IMG/VR virus record: IMGVR_UViG_3300042898_002521
Location: 23,549-87,548 of that record
From: a virus
Length of the DNA: 64,000 nt
Direction: 5' to 3' (one strand)
The notes under the pieces are model-generated. The model had not been told where the DNA came from, searched no databases, and worked only from the letters and a program-made list of their open reading frames with translations. The number at the start of each line of letters is the position of its first letter. The stretch's first letter is position 1. A program made the position numbers and the translations under genes. This document shows positions 14,722 through 22,967 of the stretch, one piece after another.

Positions 14722-16416
14722 TTATCTCCTTGCTAACGAGGTGGTAACTCCACCAACAATTACTTGTCCAACAAGAACCACAGCTACTGTGCCTTGTTGA
14801 GCGGTCTTTCTAATTTCTTTTGGTAGGTCTGCACCTACGTTGGAAATAGCTTTAAGGGCTTTTTCTGGGTCTGTGAATACTGTGGCAAGAAGTTCTGCTG
14901 GGTCTTCAAAGATTTCAATAGCGTCTGCAATTTCTGCAAGCAAAACCACACCGTTTTCTAATGTGATCGGTTGGTCTGGAGGCAAATCTTCGTAATCCAA
15001 ACCAGACTCTTCAAATACATCAGCGGGAATGGCTGTATCTTCGTACGCGGCTACCAAAACATCAGATAAAAATTCTTTTTCATCTTCAGTTAAAACCACA
15101 GTAGGGTCAAAAGTATCAAACAGATTTGTTAATTCTTCTTCAGTAATCTCTCCATCAGACAAAAAAGCATCAATTACATCAGCCGTATCCGCTGCAGAAA
15201 TTGAACCGTCAGATAGTGCTTCAGAAACAAGTTCTGTAGTTTCTTCTGCGGATGTTATAGTTGGTTCTATTGTAGGTTCAGGAAATGGTGATTCACTTTG
15301 AGTAGGTTCAGGTATTGGCGTTGGCTCTGGGTCCAGAGGTGGCTCAACACTCGCAGTCGGTTCAGGCTCTGGAGTCTGTGTTTCTACTGGCGTTGGTACA
15401 ACAACTTCAGGAGTTGGTTCAGGTGTTAAAGTTTCTGAAGGGCTTGGGGTTGGCTCTGGGGTTGGTTCTGGGGATGGCGTTGGTTCAAGGCTTGGTGTTG
15501 GCTCTGGCGTGGGTGTTACTGTTGGTTCTGGTGTCGGGGTGGGACTAGGTTCCACAGGGCACGTCTGATTCCACATAATTACAGACCCGTCCCAGCAAGT
15601 AATGTCTGGTGGCGTAGGCGGACATTGAGCGTCCCAGCTAACTGAAGTACCGTCCCAGCACTCAAGTGGTGGAGGTTGTTGAGGGCAGGTTTGGCTCCAA
15701 GTAATCCATGACCCATCCCAACACTGTGTATCAGGCGGTACGGGTGGGCAAGTCTCATTCCAAGCTACGGTAGACCCATCCCAGCATTGGCCTGGAGGGG
15801 GCTCTGGAGGGCACGTAGAGGTCAAGGGAATGACAGACCCATCCCAGCATGACTGCATCTCTACAGGAAGCCCACCGTTGACGGTAAAGGCCTCAGAGAT
15901 GGTTACAACGTCTGTGTTAGGGGCAAATCGGATACCACGCCGCAAGTCTGCAGGAAGCCATCCTGTGGTTTCTACAGTGCCCGACCATGAAGGGTACCTG
16001 GCTATATCTACAGTTAATTTAATTTCAGTTATTGCTCCAGTTGATTGTGGGTAAGGTCGAACCTTCCAAAGCACACAAAAACCTGTGTTGTTAACGCCAT
16101 AACTTAAACTAGTACCCTCACCAAAAGTTACCCAGTCATACCCAGCAAGGGAAATAGATGGGGTATTAGGGTAGGAACTAAAATTAGCGTCAGGAGTACC
16201 AAACGTAAGCGTTCCATTAGTAGTTACATACGTAATGTCATAGGTAGTATCACCTAGTGGTAATGAAAATGGCAAAATCATTTGATGCGCAGCGTCATCT
16301 TCCCGCGTCCATGAGTAAGTGTCACAGGGAGCATCTACCACTGCGTAAGCGGGCACAGCGTTTAACGGAAAAGCAAATGCAAATGCCAGGGCAGCAAAAA
16401 TTTTAAAGGATTTCAA
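14722..16416 (-). CDS. Secreted CWDG-repeat surface protein, 564 aa
   Basis: Starts with TTG at 16416 behind AGGAG. A clear signal peptide (FAALAFAFAFPLNAVPAYA) leads to a beta-rich domain (about 30-180), five CWDGS...TCP repeats each with two cysteines and a central Trp, a long Pro/Thr/Glu/Ser linker, an acidic helical domain with DG.I turns, and a C-terminal hydrophobic helix followed by ARR, which should anchor it in the membrane. It looks like a host-type cell-surface protein rather than a virion part. It may change the infected cell surface, for example to exclude other phages. Confidence 0.8.
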   Translation of the reverse strand: MKSFKIFAALAFAFAFPLNAVPAYAVVDAPCDTYSWTREDDAAHQMILPFSLPLGDTTYDITYVTTNGTLTFGTPDANFSSYPNTPSISLAGYDWVTFGEGTSLSYGVNNTGFCVLWKVRPYPQSTGAITEIKLTVDIARYPSWSGTVETTGWLPADLRRGIRFAPNTDVVTISEAFTVNGGLPVEMQSCWDGSVIPLTSTCPPEPPPGQCWDGSTVAWNETCPPVPPDTQCWDGSWITWSQTCPQQPPPLECWDGTSVSWDAQCPPTPPDITCWDGSVIMWNQTCPVEPSPTPTPEPTVTPTPEPTPSLEPTPSPEPTPEPTPSPSETLTPEPTPEVVVPTPVETQTPEPEPTASVEPPLDPEPTPIPEPTQSESPFPEPTIEPTITSAEETTELVSEALSDGSISAADTADVIDAFLSDGEITEEELTNLFDTFDPTVVLTEDEKEFLSDVLVAAYEDTAIPADVFEESGLDYEDLPPDQPITLENGVVLLAEIADAIEIFEDPAELLATVFTDPEKALKAISNVGADLPKEIRKTAQQGTVAVVLVGQVIVGGVTTSLARR

Positions 16417-16481
16417 TGCCAGTTCTCTCCTAAGGGCAATACATAAAGTTTACCCGAAGAAAGAATAATAATCTTGGCTTG

Positions 16482-16553
16482 CTCCCCGCCGTGGACTTGA
16501 ACCACGAACATTTCGATTAACAGTCGAACGCTCTGCCATTGAGCTAGCAGGGA
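16482..16553 (-). tRNA. tRNA-Asn (GUU)
   Basis: All arms form: acceptor TCCCTGC/GCGGGGA (one G-U pair), D stem GCTC/GAGC, anticodon stem TTCGA/TCGAA with loop CTGTTAA (anticodon GTT), T stem CGTGG/CCACG with loop TTCAAGT. Discriminator is G and CCA is not encoded. It begins four bases after the 3' end of the tRNA-like RNA at 16558-16636, so both are probably cut from one precursor. Confidence 0.93.
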
Positions 16554-16557
16554 TTAG

Positions 16558-16636
16558 TGGAGCAGTCGAGAGTCGAACTCGATTCCTAACATTTCCGACA
16601 TGCGGAGTTAATGCCAGTCGATACCAAATCTGCCCC
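16558..16636 (-). ncRNA. tmRNA-like or Ala-tRNA-like RNA without mRNA domain, 79 nt
   Basis: On the minus strand it opens GGGGCAGATTTGGTATCGAC, close to the conserved 5' end of tmRNA. Acceptor GGGGCAG (16636-16630) pairs with CTGCTCC (16565-16559) and contains a G3-U70 wobble, the alanine identity element of tRNA-Ala and tmRNA; discriminator A at 16558. A T arm TCGAG-TTCGACT-CTCGA is perfect. There is no D stem, as in tmRNA. The usual anticodon arm is replaced by an 8-bp stem CTGGCATT/AATGTTAG with an inner TCCG/CGGA hairpin. The mRNA-like part and pseudoknots are missing. It could be a minimal derivative of tmRNA or a strange tRNA. Confidence 0.6.
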
Positions 16637-16638
16637 TG

Positions 16639-16660
16639 GTAGAAATTAAACTCTACCATA
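16639..16660 (-). other. Hairpin across the stop codon of the NlpC/P60 gene
   Basis: TGGTAGA and TCTACCA (minus strand) form a 7-bp stem round an 8-base loop that holds the TAA stop. It ends two bases before the 5' end of the tmRNA-like RNA. No T run follows, so it may mark RNA processing rather than termination. Confidence 0.4.
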
Positions 16661-17119
16661 GCGGACGTTAGACGTCCAGATACTTTCTATTCGTACACGG
16701 TGCCCGTGTTTAGGAGAATGAATAACCTTTCCATTACCTACATAAATTGCTACATGGTAAGCGTAACCTTGCTTAGTGACAAAAAATACTAAGTCTCCTG
16801 GTTTTGCTTTTGAAGCAACAATTTTTGTGGCAATACGATATTGACCTTGTGCAGTTGGTGGCAACTTAATGCCCTGATGGTTATATACGTATTTTGTAAA
16901 TCCAGAGCAATCAAAGCATCTGGGGTTTTGTCCACCCCGACAGTACGGGGTTCCGATATATTGTTTAGCAATAGCTACGATCGATTTAACCGCAACTTTT
17001 GTTTCGATTTTTGTCTGCATTTCATTAGCATTAGCCTGACCCTGGGCTACTGGTAGCGATACAAGTAAACTTGCAAGAAGCGCAATAGCGGTGGTCAGAC
17101 GTTTGGTTCTGTCTAACAT
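16646..17119 (-). CDS. Secreted NlpC/P60 cell-wall peptidase, 157 aa
   Basis: Signal peptide at 1-31 (AIALLASLLVSLPVAQGQANA) then a NlpC/P60 domain: catalytic Cys 71 in CFDCSGF, His 122 in AYHVAIYVG and His 134 in VIHSPKHGH. Such enzymes cut the D-Glu to meso-diaminopimelate bond of peptidoglycan peptides. Export by the host Sec system would make it a secreted endolysin or a wall remodeller. It lies near a small membrane protein and a surface protein. Confidence 0.88.
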   Translation of the reverse strand: MLDRTKRLTTAIALLASLLVSLPVAQGQANANEMQTKIETKVAVKSIVAIAKQYIGTPYCRGGQNPRCFDCSGFTKYVYNHQGIKLPPTAQGQYRIATKIVASKAKPGDLVFFVTKQGYAYHVAIYVGNGKVIHSPKHGHRVRIESIWTSNVRYGRV

Positions 17120-17174
17120 ACATTTCTACCCTAACATAAAAAAAGTTAAGGTTCAGATAGACAGGGTGTATTAC

Positions 17175-18758
17175 TTAAACAGATGTTCCTTCAATAAATG
17201 ACTTCAAAGAACCAAGAGTTAGGTCTACTCCGCCTTTATCGTCAATGCCTTCGCCGTCCATAACAGCGTTAGCTATTGAATTTTTCTGCTGTAGTGACTC
17301 ATGTTGGCGGACTTCAATAGAGCCAGACACTAGAAAATCCTGAATAACAATAGTTTCCCAAGTAGATGAAGCTCTTTTTATTCGACCGTTTCTTTGCGTC
17401 GCAAGGCCAGACGACCACGGCATGTCATAATTAACCAGTAGATTGGCAGCAGGAAGGTCAACACCATAACCCCCAGCGTCGCTACTAATAAGAACACGCA
17501 CATCAGGGTTAGTGTTAAATTCAATCTTATTATCTTCTTTAGATTTTGCATCAAGCTGCCCTGTGTAGGTTCGACAAATGTCTTCTCCTAGCTTATCTTT
17601 AATCATGCTTACCATGTCTATGTAAGTAGCAAAGATTACAACTTTATTGTCTGGGCGTTGCCCTAAAAAATCTTGTACATATTCAATTAAAGCGTCTAGT
17701 TTAGGAGAGGCGGTAACTCCATCTAATAACCCTTCTAACAAGAGGTAACTAGCGTATTGGGAACCTGCGTCTCCTACGGCTTGAAATTTTTCTGCACTTA
17801 ACTTAACTAGCTCTGGGTGGGAACATAGCATCTTAAGGCATCCTACTTTAGACATAATTCTGCCGCGTATCTCATCGGCTCGGCTACCTGTTTTATCGGC
17901 ATACCCGTAGTGGGAAAGCATATTAAAAGAACCGCCAAATAAATCTTTAGCATTATCAAGTTCTTGAATTAGATCATCAACAATTTTTCTGTATAACTTT
18001 GCAGATTTCCTGTCAAAGTAAACAAGAATAGGTTCTTTATGAATTGAGTCAGGTAAGTATGGAGCTACGTCTGGGTCTTTCTGCGACTTCCTTACGGAAG
18101 CCTCTTTCATTTTCGTATGTAGCGTAGGTAAATTTCTGTACCTATCAACGCCGCCCCAAGTATTACGGACAATAAATGTTGTGTCAAAAATATCAAAACG
18201 TCCCAGCACTTTCTGATCTACAAATTGCATGATTGAATACAGCTCTTCAGGCTTACCGTTTTCAATAGGTGTTCCCGTAAGGGCAAATTTAAAAGGAGCA
18301 TTAGCTAACTTCTTTACTTGTTTAGCTCTTTTAGACTTAAAAGATTTAATAGCGGTGGCTTCATCTAAAACAACAAACCCGCGAGGTAACTTAGATACGT
18401 AAGCCCAGTCGTTTACTACTTGTTCGTAGTTCATAATGATGTAGTCAACTTCAGAAGTTTCCCAGTTCATTGCTTCTGCGTATTGGGCTTGGCGTTGTTT
18501 GGGGGTTCCGTCAATTACTAGTGAAGTAGAGTCACTAAATTTTGTAATAGAGTTAGCCCACTGGTATTTAAGGCTGGACAAGCATACTACTAGTCCAGGC
18601 TCATAGATTTTGTCTTCATCCATTAATCGTTCAACAGCTGCAATGGTTAGTACAGTTTTACCTAGTCCTAAATCATAAGCAACCAACATTGAGCCTTGTT
18701 CACACATACGGTCTACAGCTTCTACCTGATAAGGCAGAAGTGTTCCAATAAATGACAT
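17175..18758 (-). CDS. SNF2-family DEAD/DEAH-type helicase, 527 aa
   Basis: Walker A GLGKT (31-35), DEAT box (132-135), ALTGTPIENG (motif III), and the C-terminal RecA-like lobe with motifs ending in QRNGRIKRAS (motif VI). This is the SNF2/RapA type of DNA translocase, common in phages and linked to replication restart or removal of bound proteins. No nuclease domain is fused. It is the last gene of the replication operon, after a terminator-like hairpin. Confidence 0.9.
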   Translation of the reverse strand: MSFIGTLLPYQVEAVDRMCEQGSMLVAYDLGLGKTVLTIAAVERLMDEDKIYEPGLVVCLSSLKYQWANSITKFSDSTSLVIDGTPKQRQAQYAEAMNWETSEVDYIIMNYEQVVNDWAYVSKLPRGFVVLDEATAIKSFKSKRAKQVKKLANAPFKFALTGTPIENGKPEELYSIMQFVDQKVLGRFDIFDTTFIVRNTWGGVDRYRNLPTLHTKMKEASVRKSQKDPDVAPYLPDSIHKEPILVYFDRKSAKLYRKIVDDLIQELDNAKDLFGGSFNMLSHYGYADKTGSRADEIRGRIMSKVGCLKMLCSHPELVKLSAEKFQAVGDAGSQYASYLLLEGLLDGVTASPKLDALIEYVQDFLGQRPDNKVVIFATYIDMVSMIKDKLGEDICRTYTGQLDAKSKEDNKIEFNTNPDVRVLISSDAGGYGVDLPAANLLVNYDMPWSSGLATQRNGRIKRASSTWETIVIQDFLVSGSIEVRQHESLQQKNSIANAVMDGEGIDDKGGVDLTLGSLKSFIEGTSV

Positions 18759-18780
18759 ACAAAAAGACTACACCACGTTA

Positions 18781-18812
18781 AGCAAAAAGAAAACCCACCC
18801 TTTGGGGTGGGT
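18781..18812 (-). terminator. Rho-independent terminator after the M23 gene
   Basis: ACCCACCC (18793-18800) and GGGTGGGT (18805-18812) form an 8-bp stem with a 4-base loop. The minus strand continues TTTTCTTTTTGC. It lies 15 bases behind the stop of the M23 peptidase and only 34 bases before the helicase ATG, in which I see no promoter. Confidence 0.85.
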
Positions 18813-18827
18813 CATCTTTAGTAAAAA

Positions 18828-19232
18828 CTATGCGTCTAGAATTGCCTGTGGATTAAGACCTGCGCCTTTTTTCCAGCCTGGACCCTTTTGAAGTTCCATG
18901 TGAAGATGTGGACCCGTGACATTGCCTTCGGCTCCAACCTTCCCAATTACATCTCCAACTGCAAGAGCTTGACCAACCTTGACGTTATTGGAAGATAGGT
19001 GAGCAAAAAGAAGGTGTCCACCTGCAACTTTCATTAATACGGAGTGTTGACCAAAGGCAGCACCCCAGCATTGACCAACTTTGACTACCTTGCCAGCTAC
19101 AGGAGCAACAACTACAGCACCCGTTGGAGCAGCAAAGTCTACTCCTTCATGCTTTCCGCTGGACCATCGTTTCCCCGCGATACCCCAAGGTGTCGTGACC
19201 TTATACTTTTTATCTTTCATTGGTGAAGCCAT
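18828..19232 (-). CDS. M23 (LytM-like) metallopeptidase, 134 aa
   Basis: Zinc ligands H28 and D32 (HEGVD) and H109/H111 (PHLHME) with H78 in FAHLS make a complete lysostaphin-type active site; the enzyme cleaves peptide cross-bridges in peptidoglycan. It has no signal peptide and is only one domain, so it would need a holin, which fits an endolysin. A perfect AAGGAG site and a strong terminator just behind suggest strong expression. It is placed oddly, between primase and SNF2 helicase. Confidence 0.88.
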   Translation of the reverse strand: MASPMKDKKYKVTTPWGIAGKRWSSGKHEGVDFAAPTGAVVVAPVAGKVVKVGQCWGAAFGQHSVLMKVAGGHLLFAHLSSNNVKVGQALAVGDVIGKVGAEGNVTGPHLHMELQKGPGWKKGAGLNPQAILDA

Positions 19233-19241
19233 GTTCTCTCC

Positions 19242-20168
19242 TTAGAGACTAGTTTTATATCGAATTGAATGTCTAGCAGATTCCAAACCAAGGAGTACCT
19301 CGGTTTTGCTCATGCCACCAACATCCTTCATATCAGTACCAGAGTAGTCAAAGAACCAAGCTTCAAAGTTTTGAGTCTTAGTTAGCTGTGCCAGTTTAAA
19401 AGAAGCTGACGTACCAGCCTCATCGGAATCTAACGCCATTACAATTCTATCAGCGGAACGTATGTATTTCAGTTGAATGTCTGAAATTAATGCCCCATAG
19501 ACAGCTACTCCACCAGGTATTCCTATAGACGCAAGCCGTACAACGTCTAGTGGGGACTCTACAACTATCATGTCGCCATCTGTGTACTGCTGAAACCCAA
19601 ATAATCCGTTGGACTTCTTTACCCCCACAGGGTAATTTCGGAAGTGCCTTCCAGTAAAGGCTTTAACTTGCCAGCCTTGCAGGTTACCTGTTTGAGGGTC
19701 TCTAATAGGAATGATCCAGCTTTCAGTAGATCGTTCCCACCGTAAACCAAACTGCTGAGCAGCAGCTAGTGTCAACCCACGAGCTTGCAAGGCATGCTCT
19801 GGAGGGTCTGTAAAAGCTGCTAGAGAGGCTTCTGAAATGTAAACCAACTCTTCAAAAATTTCTTTGGGTTTACTAATTGCTCGCTCAAAAGCATCCATAA
19901 GTTCTCCGCCACTAGACAACCAAGCCTTAGCATCGTCGTAGTTTAATTCACGCAAAGTTGCTGTAAGAGAAATGATGTTACCGCGGTACTCGCACGAGAA
20001 ACAGATGTGAGCTCCAGTATCGGCGTTTATATACCAAGAAGGATTGCGGTCTGCTTTCCCTGTGCGCTGTTCATGCATGGGGCAAAACCCTTGTATCTCG
20101 TTTCCACGAGAACCTACATGCTCAATACCTAAGTCGTCTAAGACGCGCTCCATTTCATCTATGGTCAC
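19242..20168 (-). CDS. DNA primase with CHC2 zinc finger and TOPRIM domain, 308 aa
   Basis: N-terminal zinc finger C29-H32-C56-C59 (CPMH...CFSC), then a TOPRIM domain with IVVESPLDVVRL (acidic Glu) and VMALDSDEAG (DxD). It makes RNA primers for the polymerase. Starts with GTG at 20168 overlapping the helicase stop by four bases; no strong ribosome site, so coupled translation is likely. Shorter than bacterial DnaG, as it lacks a helicase-binding domain that I can see. Confidence 0.9.
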   Translation of the reverse strand: MTIDEMERVLDDLGIEHVGSRGNEIQGFCPMHEQRTGKADRNPSWYINADTGAHICFSCEYRGNIISLTATLRELNYDDAKAWLSSGGELMDAFERAISKPKEIFEELVYISEASLAAFTDPPEHALQARGLTLAAAQQFGLRWERSTESWIIPIRDPQTGNLQGWQVKAFTGRHFRNYPVGVKKSNGLFGFQQYTDGDMIVVESPLDVVRLASIGIPGGVAVYGALISDIQLKYIRSADRIVMALDSDEAGTSASFKLAQLTKTQNFEAWFFDYSGTDMKDVGGMSKTEVLLGLESARHSIRYKTSL

Positions 20169-21394
20169 ATGTCATCACTACTAATCTCACGGAACTCACC
20201 TGTGTTCCAATCCCACACTAATGAAACCTCTAAAGGGCCACAGTTACGGCTAGCCATAACCTTTAACAACCTAGTGTCGTCTACGTTTTCATCCTCACGT
20301 TGCAAACCAAATACAACATCAGCATCTTGAAAAAACGAGGAGGAGTAACCAATAGAGTCTACTGTTACGTTACCCTTACGCATCTTCCATCCCAAAGCCT
20401 GAGTGGTAATAACAATTGGAATCTGATGCTTCTGTGCAAGACGCTTAAGACTACGTGTGATGTTAGTAAGAGCTAAAGCAGTGTTTGCTTCTCCAGACTG
20501 CTCATCCATCATTAAGTACACACCGTCAATAAATAAAACGTTAGGCTGCAACTGCTGAATCTTATTTGATATTCCAGAAACTACGGATGCTCCTGCTGAG
20601 TCGGTCAACCAAAACTTATGTTGAAGCATTGTCATACCGCGAAGCTTTGCTTGGTACCGCGCTTCTTCCTCTGAGGTAAGAGTTCCTGTGGTTAGGCGGT
20701 GGTGTGAGATACGAGCACGCATAGCATCGTAACGAGTAATTTGTTCTTGGTTACTCATTTCAAATGATTGAAAAACAGGAACCTTTCCACCACTATGAAT
20801 GTTATGAGCCATCTGTAATGCAAGAGTTGACTTACCAGTTTTAGGTGGAGCAACAATTACAATCAGCTGACCTGGCTGTAGACCGCTGGTTGCTTGATCA
20901 ATAGTACTAAACCCTGTTGCCATTCCACGAAGACCTCCTGGAAGGTTCTTACGCTCAAGGTACTCTTCCCAACGCTGATCAGTGTTCTGGGTAATATCAA
21001 TGTCACTAACCGCGTGAAATCCATTGTCGTCAAGTGTGGAAAACCCGCTTTGTAAAATAGATACAGCGTTTTCGTGGTTACCAAACTTTTCAATCTCTTC
21101 AATTGCTTTTCGAATAGAGTTATTAACAATAGCTTTACGTTGGGCTTTGACTACTTCATCTACTAAAAAATCAAGAGAGTCGCTAACTTCAACAAGAGCG
21201 TACGTAGGAAAATTATCTTTAATAACTTCTGTGCTAGGAACTTCATTGTAATTGGTGTAATGGTTCCTGACAAAAGACCATACTCTTCGGTCCTCATTGT
21301 TTGAAAACCAGGGCTCGGACACGCCGCGCTCAAGCAGAAAACTAATGCTTCGTTCGTTTAATGCTCGGTTTAGTAGTAGGTTTTCGTAGTTCAT
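20165..21394 (-). CDS. dnaB: DnaB-like replicative helicase, 409 aa
   Basis: An N-terminal helical domain is followed by a RecA-like core with Walker A APPKTGKST (182-190), a Walker B LFIDGVYLM and the SRSLKRLAQKHQIPIVITTQ segment typical for DnaB. It unwinds DNA at the fork 5' to 3' and works with the adjacent primase. Good AAGGGG site before the ATG. Confidence 0.9.
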   Translation of the reverse strand: MNYENLLLNRALNERSISFLLERGVSEPWFSNNEDRRVWSFVRNHYTNYNEVPSTEVIKDNFPTYALVEVSDSLDFLVDEVVKAQRKAIVNNSIRKAIEEIEKFGNHENAVSILQSGFSTLDDNGFHAVSDIDITQNTDQRWEEYLERKNLPGGLRGMATGFSTIDQATSGLQPGQLIVIVAPPKTGKSTLALQMAHNIHSGGKVPVFQSFEMSNQEQITRYDAMRARISHHRLTTGTLTSEEEARYQAKLRGMTMLQHKFWLTDSAGASVVSGISNKIQQLQPNVLFIDGVYLMMDEQSGEANTALALTNITRSLKRLAQKHQIPIVITTQALGWKMRKGNVTVDSIGYSSSFFQDADVVFGLQREDENVDDTRLLKVMASRNCGPLEVSLVWDWNTGEFREISSDDM

Positions 21395-21403
21395 CTGTTC
21401 CCC

Positions 21404-21799
21404 TTAAAAGTCCAATCCTAAGCGACCATACATTAGTTGGTGCTCTGGGTCAATTACGCCGATTACTTCTGGTCTGTATGGTAAGTCTGCAACTAACTTC
21501 TTTGGAGAAGCGTAATGGTTATAGTACCTGAACGGGTTGTTGCCTGCCCTATCAATTTTGTTAAACAAGATTTCAAGTTCAGAATCTTTGTACTCAAATG
21601 AAACTAGCTCAAGTGTTATCCCTGCACGAGTAGTGTACAAGTAAAACTTGTTTAAAAGAAACTTGTCAAACCCAATCTCTTCAGACTTAACATTAAATAT
21701 TTTTAATTTCTTTTCTATTACGGGTACCTTGATAAATATTAAATTAGCATTTACAAGTACACGCCGTGGCATGTCATTGCTTATGTCCCCTTTATACAT
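21404..21799 (-). CDS. Hypothetical protein, 131 aa
   Basis: Alternating hydrophobic strands (LVNANLIFIKVPV, GITLELVSFEY) and a C-terminal RPEVIGVIDPEHQLMYGRLGLDF. No family recognised. Two starts are possible (21799 or ATG at 21772). Its place between loader/SWIM genes and the helicase suggests a replication role. Confidence 0.6.
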   Translation of the reverse strand: MYKGDISNDMPRRVLVNANLIFIKVPVIEKKLKIFNVKSEEIGFDKFLLNKFYLYTTRAGITLELVSFEYKDSELEILFNKIDRAGNNPFRYYNHYASPKKLVADLPYRPEVIGVIDPEHQLMYGRLGLDF

Positions 21800-21802
21800 G
21801 GT

Positions 21803-22114
21803 TTAACAAACCTCTATTTTTCCAAATTTAATAATGAACTTTCGCAGTTCTTCTGAAGACTCGTGAGCCCTATCAGTTTCTTCATCAGTTACTTCTGTAG
21901 AAATTTGTAATGGGTAAGTACCGTGGTTTTGTTTGACGCGTGAGGTTACAAATTTAGTATGCTTGCACGTCCCACGTCCAGCGTATCCTGGACAAGTGCA
22001 GATAAAGTTTCTATCTCTGTTAATACTTACTTCAAAAATACCTGGGCCTGGGGTGCCTGAACCGCCTAAGAAAATCTGAACTAACTTGGTGTCTTCCATA
22101 ACTCCCTCGCTCAT
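21803..22114 (-). CDS. Small SWIM-type zinc protein, 103 aa
   Basis: The motif C-x-C-x7-C-x-H (CTCPGYAGRGTCKH, about 39-52) is the SWIM zinc finger found in DNA-binding and recombination factors such as Shu2-type proteins. Residues before it form strands (VQIFLGGSG, FEVSI). ATGA overlap with the loader gene shows coupled translation. Confidence 0.72.
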   Translation of the reverse strand: MSEGVMEDTKLVQIFLGGSGTPGPGIFEVSINRDRNFICTCPGYAGRGTCKHTKFVTSRVKQNHGTYPLQISTEVTDEETDRAHESSEELRKFIIKFGKIEVC

Positions 22115-22806
22115 TTTTTTCGTAAGTCTCCCTTAGTAGATTTTAGTTCAATTGTGGCAAAAGCTTCGTGTATAAACGACCCAGTTGCTTCACCATACGC
22201 AGCGGACCAAGCATCTATGGGAAGATTTGTGGTAACTATGGTGGGAAGTCCTAGGTTAAATCTGGTACGCAAAATATGATGAAGCAAGTTCTTGTTCCAG
22301 CCACTGCCTGATACATGCTCTTTACCTACGTCATCAATGACTAGTACTCGAATGTTATATGCATCGTCTTCGCACTCACCGTGCATACCTAAAAACAAAC
22401 GCTCTTGCTCATCGGTTTTATCTGATCCCATCAATGCGCCTTTAAGTTCAATAATGTCGTTATAAGTAGCAAAGTGACATGGCTTTACAAGAACTCTACC
22501 TTTGTTTACAGCAAAATCTTCTAAATCAAATGTCCGCATCATCTCTTGGATAACCGCCAAAGAAAGAGTAGTCTTCCCATGCCCTGGCTCCCCAACAAGT
22601 AACAAGCCTTTGCCACAAATAGGTTTACCATCTGCACGGATTACGTCTCCAGACTTAACCTTGCGTATCCAATTAGATACAAGTTTTAAGTCTTGCGCAG
22701 ATACCTCTTTGCAGTCTGATAACTCCCAGCCCCTGCGGTTTGAAGGGACGTTAGCAATAGTTAACCAGGACTTACGTCGCACAGGTAACTCGCTAACATT
22801 AATCAT
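22111..22806 (-). CDS. DnaC-like helicase loader ATPase, 231 aa
   Basis: AAA+ core with Walker A GEPGHGKTT (72-80), Walker B RVLVIDDVGKE and sensor I VTTNLP, the usual order in DnaC/IstB-type loaders. It should place the DnaB-like helicase on DNA. It ends with a basic tail. Good GAGGAAG site; the start overlaps the stop of the upstream microprotein. Confidence 0.88.
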   Translation of the reverse strand: MINVSELPVRRKSWLTIANVPSNRRGWELSDCKEVSAQDLKLVSNWIRKVKSGDVIRADGKPICGKGLLLVGEPGHGKTTLSLAVIQEMMRTFDLEDFAVNKGRVLVKPCHFATYNDIIELKGALMGSDKTDEQERLFLGMHGECEDDAYNIRVLVIDDVGKEHVSGSGWNKNLLHHILRTRFNLGLPTIVTTNLPIDAWSAAYGEATGSFIHEAFATIELKSTKGDLRKK

Positions 22807-22966
22807 TTGCTTCCTCTGACTTACCGCAACTGCAATTAGTGCACTTACAATCTGGGTTAGACTTCTCTGCTTTCTGAATCCACTCAGTTATGCGCTGAAC
22901 AGATTCTGAAGTTAAACCTGCTTGACGGTAATCACGCTCAATACTTTCTTCAAACGCACGTTTCAT
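22799..22966 (-). CDS. Cys-rich microprotein, 55 aa
   Basis: A helical N-terminal 40 residues (FEESIERDYRQAGLTSESV, ITEWIQKAEK) and a Cys-rich tail CKCTNCSCG with four cysteines in eight residues, which could bind zinc or a cluster. Overlaps the loader ATG by eight bases. Position between replication genes makes it a likely accessory factor; unknown function. Confidence 0.65.
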   Translation of the reverse strand: MKRAFEESIERDYRQAGLTSESVQRITEWIQKAEKSNPDCKCTNCSCGKSEEAND

Positions 22967-22967
22967 A

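Noticed and set aside
16558-16636. Attachment site formed by a duplicated tRNA/tmRNA 3' end
   Set aside because: The 5' part and full acceptor stem are also present, and no integrase gene is seen in the window, so a mere 3'-end scar does not fit.
16450-16659. 69-residue minus-strand frame across the tRNA region
   Set aside because: It runs through tRNA-Asn and the tmRNA-like RNA; the RNA structures explain the sequence better.
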